This document shows, piece by piece, positions 1 through 7,400 of a stretch of DNA of 31,905 bases. A model generated the notes under the pieces. It was not told the DNA's origin, did no database searches, and saw only the letters and a list, made by a program, of their open reading frames with translations. The stretch covers positions 1-31,905 of the forward strand of contig CAYZFR010000016.1 of the NCBI GenBank assembly GCA_964477875.1, read 5' to 3'. The stretch's first letter is position 1; each line of letters begins with the position of its first letter. Origin of the DNA: Kuafuiihalomonas sp964477875. Its GTDB lineage: Bacteria > Myxococcota > Kuafuiibacteriia > Kuafuiibacteriales > Kuafuiibacteriaceae. Position numbers and translations under genes: made by a program.

Positions 1-119
1 AGCTCGACTCGGCCTTCGTTTTTCAAGTTTCTACTGACTCAGGACACTAGGCCCGAGGGGCACCAGCCGGTCGGTCGCCTCCCCTTTACCCTGGGGCCCT
101 GGACCGGCAGCGTGGCCGG
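1..119. other. Left-edge non-coding stretch
   Basis: The first 119 bases precede the phosphatase start. I see no convincing gene, no clear promoter and no adapter sequence here. The frames that cross it are antisense shadows of the phosphatase. It is probably the upstream region of that gene, cut by the contig end. Confidence 0.4.
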
Positions 120-923
120 GTGGTGAGGCTGGACGATCCTTTGACCCAAAGCGCTGTGCTGGTGGCGAAGCGCGGCGGGCAGGCGGCCCTGGCCGGCTTT
201 CGCCGGCGGCACGAGGTCGAGGACAAAACAAAAGGCGCCGGTTTCGATCCGGTGACGCGCTGGGACCGCGCGGCGGAGCGCGCGATGCGGAGCGCCATCG
301 CCGAGGCTCACCCCGGCCACGGCATCCTGGGGGAGGAAGAGGGAAACGAGCCCGGATCCGGCCCCTACCGCTGGATCCTGGATCCGATCGACGGCACCCG
401 GGGCTTCATCTGCGGGACGACGGCGTGGACCACCCTGGTCGGGGTGGAAGAGAACGAGCAGGCCATCGTCGGCGTCATTCATCAGCCCTTCACCGGCGAG
501 AGCTGGGTGGGGGCGGCGGACGGCGCGCGGTACCTGGGGCCGAGAACCGAGCGGCTCCAGTGCTCGGGCCGCATCCAGCTGTCGGAGGTCCGGCTCAGTA
601 CGACCGATCCGCGGCCCCACCCGACGGGTTACTTTTCGGAGGAAGAGGCGGCGGCCTTCGCATCCCTTTCTCGTCGGGTGCAGGTTGCGCGCTTCGGAAT
701 GGACGCCTACGCGTACGCGCTCCTGGCCGGCGGCCACCTCGACCTGGTGGTGGAGACGGGTCTGCAGCGCTACGACGTGGCGGCCCTGATCCCGGTGGTG
801 CGCGGGGCGGGGGGCGTGATCAGCGATTGGACCGGCGGCCCGGCCGACGGCGCAGGGCGCATCGTGGCCGCCGCTTCGGGCGAGCTGCACGAGGCCGCCC
901 TCGCCGCCTTGAACGGGAACTGA
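120..923 (+). CDS. Inositol monophosphatase family phosphatase, HisN-type (histidinol-phosphatase-like)
   Basis: This 267-residue protein has the metal-binding signatures of the inositol monophosphatase/FIG superfamily. GEEEG at residues 71-75 supplies the acidic ligand, DPIDGT at 88-93 is the core Mg-binding loop, and YDVAAL from 218 corresponds to the usual WDVAA third site, followed by the glycine-rich GAGGVISDW. The stretch after DPIDGT (RGFICGTTAWTTLVGV, then GVIHQPFTGE) resembles HisN-type histidinol-phosphate phosphatases more than true inositol monophosphatases, so removal of phosphate from histidinol phosphate is the best guess. Other sugar or nucleotide monophosphates remain possible. 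Length is normal for the family (about 260). The start is GTG at 120; GTG at 123 is an equally possible start. No histidine genes lie nearby. It faces the next gene with an 11-bp gap. Confidence 0.85.
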   Translation: MVRLDDPLTQSAVLVAKRGGQAALAGFRRRHEVEDKTKGAGFDPVTRWDRAAERAMRSAIAEAHPGHGILGEEEGNEPGSGPYRWILDPIDGTRGFICGTTAWTTLVGVEENEQAIVGVIHQPFTGESWVGAADGARYLGPRTERLQCSGRIQLSEVRLSTTDPRPHPTGYFSEEEAAAFASLSRRVQVARFGMDAYAYALLAGGHLDLVVETGLQRYDVAALIPVVRGAGGVISDWTGGPADGAGRIVAAASGELHEAALAALNGN

Positions 924-934
924 TCCCGTACGTC

Positions 935-1894
935 TCACGCCGGGTGACGGCTCTCGCGGATCACCCCAGCCAAGAGTTCGGCGACCTGGTCTCGGGGGTC
1001 TTCCTCGAAGACCTCCCGCGCCACTGCGAGCAGTCGCCGCTCGAGCTGACGCCAGCGCTCCGGTCCGTACACGCCGAGCTCGTCGGCCACTTCCCTGAAG
1101 GGGCGCAGCCGCTCTTCACCCCCGTAGCCCCGCGCCGACAGCAGGGCCCGCTCATGAGGCGTCATCCGCTCTTCCCAAAAGGTCCGAATCTTTTCGAACA
1201 GCTCGCGCTCCTCGATCCGATGTTGGACCGAGACCGCGTCGCTGCCGACCTCATCCGTGTCTTCGATGTACTGCTCGCGCCCTTCCAGCGCCAAACCCCG
1301 GGCCCACAGGCCGACGATCTGGGTGAGGGTCAACGGCGCTCCCGCTGCCTCCATGATCGCGACGACGGCCTCCTTGGGACGAAGCCGATCGACGTCGACG
1401 CTCAGCCCCTCGAGCGACTGAGCTCTGCGCGAGCGCTGGGCCCCTGTCCAGTGCGCAGGCACCCAGGCCGGCTCTCCGCGATGCGAACGGGCCGGCTCGA
1501 AGCCTCCGTTCCGGAGCTGGTTCCTTGCGTTTCGCCGCAGGCGCTCGACCGGGGCGAGCTGCTCCCGAGACTGCCCCCTGAGCCACTGCATGCAGGCCGA
1601 GCGAGGCCAGTAGTACAGCCAAGACAACTCGTGCCCCTCGTGGTCCAAGCAGGCGACCACGAAGGAGGGAAGATCCCGCCGAACCGGCTCATGGACCAGG
1701 TGGGCGTACGCACCGTTGGACAAAGAACGAATCGACGCCAGGGACTTCTCCATTCCGGGAAACCAGGCCCGGGGAAGCCGCTCCACCCGAAGTCGAAAGT
1801 GCAACATGTGGAGTTCGATGAGTGACCGTTCACCCTCTCTCGAAAGCCGTCCCTCCACATGACGTCGAAGCAGCGTGCAAAATCGATCCTCCAC
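935..1894 (-). CDS. Putative sigma-70-like transcription factor
   Basis: The open frame runs up to 1984, but a strong AGGAGG (1904-1909) sits 9 nt before a GTG at 1894, so I choose that start, giving 319 residues. The C-terminal third (from about residue 225) contains TPHERALL, then FREVADELGV, then RWRQLERRLLAV. This looks like sigma region 4: the residue pattern that ends the catalytic-core contact, followed by a helix-turn-helix. The middle segment around EAAGAPLTLTQIVGLWARG resembles the linker of some Acidobacteria/Myxococcota sigma-like proteins. The N-terminal half is rich in aromatic and Arg residues and I do not recognise it; region 2 is not clear. It may therefore be a degenerate sigma factor or another DNA-binding regulator. 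It is transcribed divergently from a small exported protein and may control it, which is inference from position only. Confidence 0.5.
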   Translation of the reverse strand: MEDRFCTLLRRHVEGRLSREGERSLIELHMLHFRLRVERLPRAWFPGMEKSLASIRSLSNGAYAHLVHEPVRRDLPSFVVACLDHEGHELSWLYYWPRSACMQWLRGQSREQLAPVERLRRNARNQLRNGGFEPARSHRGEPAWVPAHWTGAQRSRRAQSLEGLSVDVDRLRPKEAVVAIMEAAGAPLTLTQIVGLWARGLALEGREQYIEDTDEVGSDAVSVQHRIEERELFEKIRTFWEERMTPHERALLSARGYGGEERLRPFREVADELGVYGPERWRQLERRLLAVAREVFEEDPRDQVAELLAGVIRESRHPA

Positions 1895-1903
1895 CTCGTG
1901 AAC

Positions 1904-1909
1904 CCTCCT
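1904..1909 (-). promoter_or_regulatory. Ribosome binding site fixing the start of the sigma-like gene
   Basis: On the minus strand these bases read AGGAGG, a perfect Shine-Dalgarno core, 9 nt upstream of the GTG at 1894. This favours 1894 over the longer in-frame start at 1984. Confidence 0.7.
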
Positions 1910-1954
1910 GTCTCCCCAACGACACTTGGTTCGACATCTTTCGCGATGACACAG

Positions 1955-1978
1955 CGTGACTGTCACGAAGACGCTTCG
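1955..1978. promoter_or_regulatory. Two adjacent inverted repeats in the divergent intergenic region (candidate operator)
   Basis: CGTGAC-T-GTCACG at 1955-1967 is a perfect 6+1+6 palindrome. It runs directly into CGAAG-ACG-CTTCG at 1966-1978, a 5+3+5 inverted repeat. They lie in the 179-bp region between the minus-strand sigma-like gene and the plus-strand exported protein. Short palindromes of this kind are typical dimer binding sites, but no regulator can be named from sequence. Confidence 0.4.
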
Positions 1979-2033
1979 ACGCACCCGAAGATTTTGAATC
2001 GCGTCGTCGATGCCTCCTCTTCATGAGTGAACG

Positions 2034-2049
2034 CTCGGCGAGTGCCGAG
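2034..2049 (+). promoter_or_regulatory. Stem-loop in the presumed 5' leader of the exported protein gene
   Basis: CTCGGC-GAGT-GCCGAG forms a 6-bp GC-rich stem with a 4-nt loop. It is followed by an (AG)n run containing a GAGGAG-like ribosome binding site just before the ATG at 2074. It could stabilise the mRNA or tune initiation. It has no T-run, so it is not an obvious terminator. Confidence 0.35.
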
Positions 2050-2073
2050 TAGAGAGAGAGAGGAGCAACGAAG

Positions 2074-2517
2074 ATGATGATGAAGATGATCACAATCGCA
2101 GGCGCGTGCATGACCATGATGCTGGCCACGAGCGCCAGCGCCGAAACCAGGCAAGTCCTGGATATTGAACGACTCGCATTGGAGCCCGACGGGCTTCAAA
2201 AAAAGGGAACGGTGGAGTTCGAGCGAATGTACGTACCACACATCGTGGTGGCACCGCGCGTCGAGGACGCCGCCCAGGCCCGCTTCGACGTGGCGATCCG
2301 GAATTGGCCGATGCGCTCGGTCCTGCTGCTGACGGTCGAGTCGGTGGGCGAAGACTCCCGCTACGAGCGCTGGCGCTGCGTCGCGGTCTCTTCGATCGAA
2401 GAATGCCTGAGCGACAAGCAGTCGTTCCAATTTCTTCCCACCGACGACCGCATCGTCCTGACTGCGGTGGCCCTTCCCAGCGAGGACTCCGAAGCGCTGG
2501 CTTTTCTGCAGCCCTGA
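2074..2517 (+). CDS. Small exported protein of unknown function
   Basis: The product has 147 residues. Its N-terminus, MMMKMITIAGACMTMMLATSASA, is a convincing Sec signal peptide with likely cleavage after the ASA near residue 23, giving a mature protein of about 124 residues. The mature part is acidic with alternating hydrophobic residues, suggesting a mainly beta fold, and has two Cys residues (in WRCVAV and EECLSD) that could pair in the periplasm. I recognise no family. The start lies in an ATGATGATGAAGATG run, so any of the early ATGs could be used; the purine-rich GAGAGGAGCAACGAAG upstream supports the first. It is divergent from a sigma-like regulator, which makes joint regulation plausible. 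Confidence 0.75.
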   Translation: MMMKMITIAGACMTMMLATSASAETRQVLDIERLALEPDGLQKKGTVEFERMYVPHIVVAPRVEDAAQARFDVAIRNWPMRSVLLLTVESVGEDSRYERWRCVAVSSIEECLSDKQSFQFLPTDDRIVLTAVALPSEDSEALAFLQP

Positions 2518-2530
2518 GCGCCTTCGAGGT

Positions 2531-2557
2531 GGCGGTCGGCCTTCGAGGTCGACCGCC
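2531..2557. repeat. Inverted repeat between the exported protein gene and moeA
   Basis: GGCGGTCG (2531-2538) pairs perfectly with CGACCGCC (2550-2557) around an 11-nt loop. CCTTCGAGGT also occurs twice, at 2521-2530 and 2540-2549. It sits just after the stop at 2517, so it may be a terminator-like stem without a U-tract, or a processing or attenuation element ahead of moeA. Confidence 0.35.
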
Positions 2558-2572
2558 GCCCGCGAAGACGTT

Positions 2573-3814
2573 ATGCCGGCGCCGATGAAGCGCATCGGAG
2601 AGGCCCTCCACGCCATGCTGCCCGCCTTCGAGGCCATGGGCTCGGAGCGGCTCTTGTTGCCCGACGCTCTCCACCGGCACCTGGCGGCGGACGTGCTCGC
2701 CCGCAACGACGCCCCTTCCTTCGACAACAGCGCCATGGATGGCTACGCACTGAACTCCGAAAAGGCGTCCCCGGATCGAGAATACGAAGTGATCGCAGAG
2801 AGCCGGGCGGGGGGCGTGCCGCCTCCGCCTCTTGCCCACGATGCGGCGATGCGGATCTTCACGGGCGCGCCCATGCCTGAAGGCGCCGACGCCGTCGTCA
2901 TGCAAGAGAACGTCGCGTCGGAGGGGAACCGGATTCGGTTGAAGGTTCCGGTGGCGGCGAGGGAGAACGTGCGGGCCCAGGGCAGCGACTCCAAAGCCGG
3001 GGAGCCCCTCTTGTCGAAGGGCCTTCGCGTCGGACCGGGTGAGCTCGGGCTCCTCGCATCCCAGGGCATCGCGAGCGTCGACGTGCATCGACGGCCCAGC
3101 GTCGCCATCCTCACCAACGGCGACGAGCTTCGGGAGCTGGGAGAGCCTCTGGAGCCGGGGACGATCTTCAACAGCAACGCCTACGCCCTCGCCGCCCAGG
3201 TGCGGGAGGCGGGGGGCCTGCCCACTGTGTTCCCCATCGTCTCCGACACGAAGGACGCCCTGGAGGAGGCCCTGGGTCGGGCGATGAAGCACGACCTGGT
3301 GCTCACTTCAGGCGGCGTCTCGGTCGGGGAGCACGACCACGTAAAGGCCGCCTTCGAAGGCGTTGGAATCGAGGCCGAATTCTGGAAGGTGGCGGTCAAG
3401 CCCGGCAAGCCGCTGACCTTCGGCGTGGGTCCGGGACGGGTCCCCGTGGTCGGGCTCCCAGGAAATCCGATCAGCAGCATGGTCACCTTCGAGGTCTTCG
3501 TGCGGCCGGGCCTCAAGAAGATGCTGGGCGACCCGCGACCTTTCCGTCCGCCCCACGCCGTCCGCTTGAACCATCCCCACCGGCATAGCCCCGGCCGCCC
3601 CGAGCTGGCCCGCGGAAAGCTCACCCAGACAGCGGAAGGGTGGGCGTTGCACCTCCATCGTCTCCAAGGCTCGGGCTCTCTGCCCTCCATGGTGGACGTG
3701 GACGCCTTGGTCCTGCTGCCGGCCGGCGAGGCCGAATTCGAACCTGGCCGGGTCCTCCCCGCCATTCTCCTCCGGGACGACACGGGCCATCCGCACCCTC
3801 CTTTCGACGACTGA
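2573..3814 (+). CDS. moeA: Molybdopterin molybdotransferase MoeA
   Basis: MoeA inserts molybdate into adenylylated molybdopterin to make the molybdenum cofactor, in the cytoplasm. The 413-residue product has the family signatures in order: FDNSAMDGYAL near residue 50, RIFTGAPMPEGADAVVMQE near 100, GELGLLASQG near 160, TNGDEL near 183, SNAYAL near 202, SGGVSVGEHD at 246-255 (the MoCF-biosynthesis/MPT-binding loop), KVAVKPGKPLTFG near 270, and GLPGNPISS near 295. A C-terminal domain IV follows. Length matches the family (about 400). The start is ATG at 2573; an internal ATG at 2585 is possible. No other cofactor genes are in the window, so it may be a stand-alone gene. The tail after residue 400 is Pro/His-rich and unlikely to be functional. 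Confidence 0.95.
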   Translation: MPAPMKRIGEALHAMLPAFEAMGSERLLLPDALHRHLAADVLARNDAPSFDNSAMDGYALNSEKASPDREYEVIAESRAGGVPPPPLAHDAAMRIFTGAPMPEGADAVVMQENVASEGNRIRLKVPVAARENVRAQGSDSKAGEPLLSKGLRVGPGELGLLASQGIASVDVHRRPSVAILTNGDELRELGEPLEPGTIFNSNAYALAAQVREAGGLPTVFPIVSDTKDALEEALGRAMKHDLVLTSGGVSVGEHDHVKAAFEGVGIEAEFWKVAVKPGKPLTFGVGPGRVPVVGLPGNPISSMVTFEVFVRPGLKKMLGDPRPFRPPHAVRLNHPHRHSPGRPELARGKLTQTAEGWALHLHRLQGSGSLPSMVDVDALVLLPAGEAEFEPGRVLPAILLRDDTGHPHPPFDD

Positions 3815-3901
3815 GCGCTTTTAACCGAGGCGCGGGGGCTCCCTCCGGGCCTCACGGAAGCGGCGAGGTCGAGATCCGGGTATGCTCCGGCCCGCCGCCC
3901 A

Positions 3902-4435
3902 ATGCGACGCCTCCTTCTGATCACCACCATCCCCTGTCTCCTGCTCGGGCTCGTCCTCTGGTGGGGGACCCAAAGCCACGAGGACCAAGCCGAGCGTGGC
4001 GCCAAATCGCCGGCCGAAGCGTCAACCTCCGACGGCCAAGCCTCGCCGAGGGAGCGGGCGCCGGCGGATGGCGGATCCAGCGCGGCGCGCGATGGGCCGG
4101 CCGACCCGACCGCGAGGCGGACGGACTCGACCGCAGGCGGCGATTCCGGAGCGTCCGCCGGCGTCGACGCCGCCGCCCCCGGCGCCGCCGGTCGGTCGGG
4201 GTCGGGCACCGACGAGGCACCGCCGGCCTCGTCTGCTTCGGCGCCGCCCCCGGCCCTCGACGATCTGTCCCCCGCCGTGCGGGCCCAGGTGCTGCGATTG
4301 AAGCAGCAGGGCGCCGACCCTCGCCTCCGCACCGCCTCCGACGGCTCGACCTTCGTCGAGCTGGGCGGGCCCGCTCTCTTCGTCCCCGTCGCCACCGTCA
4401 GCGAGGATGGAGACATCGAAATCACGGAGTACTGA
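3902..4435 (+). CDS. Membrane-anchored low-complexity protein, partner of the giant protease
   Basis: The 177-residue product starts with MRRLLLITTIPCLLLGLVLWW, a single N-terminal membrane segment or uncleaved signal. A C in the hydrophobic core (ITTIPC) is not a clean lipobox. Residues 25-120 are a disordered linker made mostly of Ala, Ser, Gly, Pro, Asp and Arg. Only the last 60 residues look folded: LSPAVRAQVLRLKQQGADPRL and then a short beta-rich end (GSTFVELGGPALFVPV...). It ends 3 bp before the ATG of the 1565-residue protease, so the two are almost certainly co-transcribed and translationally coupled. A role as an envelope-tethered partner or chaperone of the protease is inference. 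The family is unknown to me. Confidence 0.7.
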   Translation: MRRLLLITTIPCLLLGLVLWWGTQSHEDQAERGAKSPAEASTSDGQASPRERAPADGGSSAARDGPADPTARRTDSTAGGDSGASAGVDAAAPGAAGRSGSGTDEAPPASSASAPPPALDDLSPAVRAQVLRLKQQGADPRLRTASDGSTFVELGGPALFVPVATVSEDGDIEITEY

Positions 4436-4438
4436 GCC

Positions 4439-7400
4439 ATGAAGCGCCTCGTCTTCGCCGCCCTTTGCGCCTTGTTCACCTCGCCTGCCGCCGCCCAGAC
4501 GACCCTCACCATCACCGGCAAGGGCTCGACCTTCGTCCTGAAGTTTCCGGCCAATGGCGGCTACACCCAAGACCGGGGGGACACCCTCGAAGACGCGGCC
4601 GAGTTCTGGGCCGACCGGCTCGAGAGCTCGGTCGACATCGAGGTCGCGGTCAGCTTCACCTCCCTCGGCTGCACCAACAACAGCGCCGTCCTGGGCGCGG
4701 CCGGCGCCCGCAGCGTCCATCAAAACTTCACCAACGCCCCCGAGATCGACACGCTCTATTCGGCCGCCCTCGCCAACTCCCTCGCCGGCAGCGACCTGAA
4801 CACCTCGGCCCAGAGCGCCTTCCCCGAGGACATCGTGGCCACCTTCAACTCGGATCTCGACGATCCGAACCTCCCCAACTGCCTCGGCGGCGCCGACTGG
4901 CACTACGGGACGACCGCGCCCTCCGGCTCCGACATCCCCTTTTACGACGTCGCGCTCCACGAGCTCGCCCACGGCCTCGGCTTTCAGACCTTCGCCGACT
5001 TCTCGACCGGTGAACTGGCGGGCTTCACGAACAACCCGAGCCTGTTCGGGACCGACGATCAGTACGTCATATTTCTGCGCGACGCAGCGAACAATCGAGA
5101 CCTGGACGCGGCTTCGGCCACCAACGCCCAGCGGCAGACCGCGGGCACGAACGGCGACCTGGTGTGGACGGGGAGCGGGGTCAACGACGCCGCTACCGGC
5201 CTGACGAGCGGGCTCAATCAGTCTCGGGTCGAGATGTACGCGCCCAGCACCTTCGCCAGCGGCTCCTCGATCTCGCACTTCGACACCGGCCTCAGCCCCG
5301 ACCAACTGATGGAGCCGAGTCGCACCTCGACTTTCGACACCGACCTGACCGAGGAGCTGCTCTACGAGCTCGGTTGGGTCGAGGCGAACGAGTCCCCGGT
5401 CATCACCGGCCAGGATCCGCTGTCGGTCGACGAGGACACCAGCCTGAGCATCGCGCTCGGCGACCTCAGCGTCACCGATCCCGACAACGTCTTTCCGGAC
5501 GACTTCAGCCTGTCGCTGGAGACGGGTCCAAACTACACGGTGTCGGGCAGCACCGTGACCCCCGACGCCGACTTCGACGGGACCCTCACCGTGCCGGCGA
5601 CCGTCAACGACGGGATCCAGGACAGCGCTCCCTTCGATCTGACCATCACCATCAATCCGATCAACGACCCTCCCGTCCTGACCGGCCAGAAGCCCCTTCA
5701 AACCGACGAAGACGTGGCCCTCGAGCTCACCTCCGCCGACTTGCTGATCGACGATCCCGACGACACGAGCTTCTCCCTCAGCCTTCAGCCGGGAATGAAC
5801 TACACCGTGGCCGGCACCACGGTCACACCGGACCTGAACTTCAACGGTACGCTGACCGTCCCGCTGACCGTCGACGACGGCGATCTGAGCAGCGCCCCTC
5901 TCGACGTGATGATCGACGTAACGCCGGTCAACGACGCGCCGGTGATCACCAACCAGCGGACTCTCACCGTCCCCGAAGACACGAGCTTCACCTACGCCAT
6001 CGGCGACGTGGTCTTCACCGACGCCGACGACATGACTGGCTTCACGATCCGCGTCCTTCCCGGCAACGGCTACGCGCTGGCCGGGAACACGCTCACCCCC
6101 GACGCCAACTTCTTCGGGAACCTCACCGTTCCCGTCGTGGTGAGTGACGGCACCGACGACAGCGAGCCCTTCGACACCTTGCTCACCGTCACTCCGGTCA
6201 ACGACCCCCCCATCATCACGCAGCAAGCTGATCTGCGAACGAATGAAGACACTCCGATCACGGTCCGGCCCACGGACTTCACCATCGTCGATCCCGATGA
6301 CACCAGCTTCACCCTCGGCCTCACCATGGTGACGAACGGAACCCAAGTAGTCGGCGTCGTGACGCCAAACCCCGACTTCGCCGGGACGATGACGGCCATC
6401 GCCACCGTGTTCGATGGCGAGCTCACCAGCCCGCCATTCGCGGTCAGCATCACCGTCGATCCGGTCAACGACCGGCCCGTGATCACGGCCGCCCCTGGCC
6501 TTTCGACCGACGAGGACGTGCCGCTCACGATCCAGACGTCCGATCTGACGATCGACGACCCCGACGATTCCAGCTTCACGGTGCAGGTCCTGCCTGGCGC
6601 CAACTACGGCGCCAGCGGCGACGTCCTGACCCCGGATCCCGATTTTTCGGGGACTCTGCAGGTCGGTCTCCGAGTAAACGACGGGGAGGCGGACAGCGCC
6701 GACTTCCTTGCCACCGTGGTCGTCGACCCGATCAACGACCCGCCGGTCGTGACCGGGCAGTCACCGGTCAGCGTGGACGAAGACGGTCAGCGGGTCATCT
6801 CCATCGCCGATCTCGAGGTCGAAGACGTCGACGACGAGCTGAGCGCGCTCTCGGTGGTGCTGCTCGAAGGTAACAACTACGGCTTCGCAGGCGCCCAGCT
6901 CTTTCCTACCCCCGACTTCACGGGCTCTCTGCAAGTTGACCTGCAGGTGAGCGACGGCAGTGACACCAGCGACACCTTCACCCTGGAGGTGCAAGTACAG
7001 GCGGTGGACGACGCCCCGATCATCACCGGTCAGTCGGTGCTGACCGCGACCGAAGACGAGCCCTTCTCCTTGTCGCTGGACGACGTAGACTTCGACGACG
7101 CCGATGGCGAGGGCGACTTCAGTCTGGTCGTGGATCCGGGGCCGGACTACACGGCGGACGGCACGACGGTCACTCCGGCACCCGACCTGTTCGGAGCCCT
7201 CGAGATTCAGGTGCGGGTGGACGACGGGACGCTGCAAAGCGACCCCTTCGCGCTTCGGGTCGAGGTCGAGCCGGTCAACGATCCGCCGGTCATCGTGGGC
7301 CAGTCCACGATCAGCACCTTCATCGACACCCCGGTCGTCGTCGAGATCGCCGACCTCCAGGTGGAAGACGTCGACGACCGCGTCCCCGGAGACCTCGTCC

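Noticed and set aside
39..938. 299-codon minus-strand frame over the phosphatase, and a 466-codon plus-strand frame at 425-1825
   Set aside because: Both lack motifs; the phosphatase and the sigma-like gene explain the same DNA with recognised signatures and a Shine-Dalgarno.
4022..6346. 774-codon open frame on the minus strand, antisense to the protease
   Set aside because: It mirrors the repeat-coding region, has composition of an antisense GC-rich shadow (Val/Gly/Arg/Asp runs) and no recognisable domain; the plus-strand protein has clear motifs.
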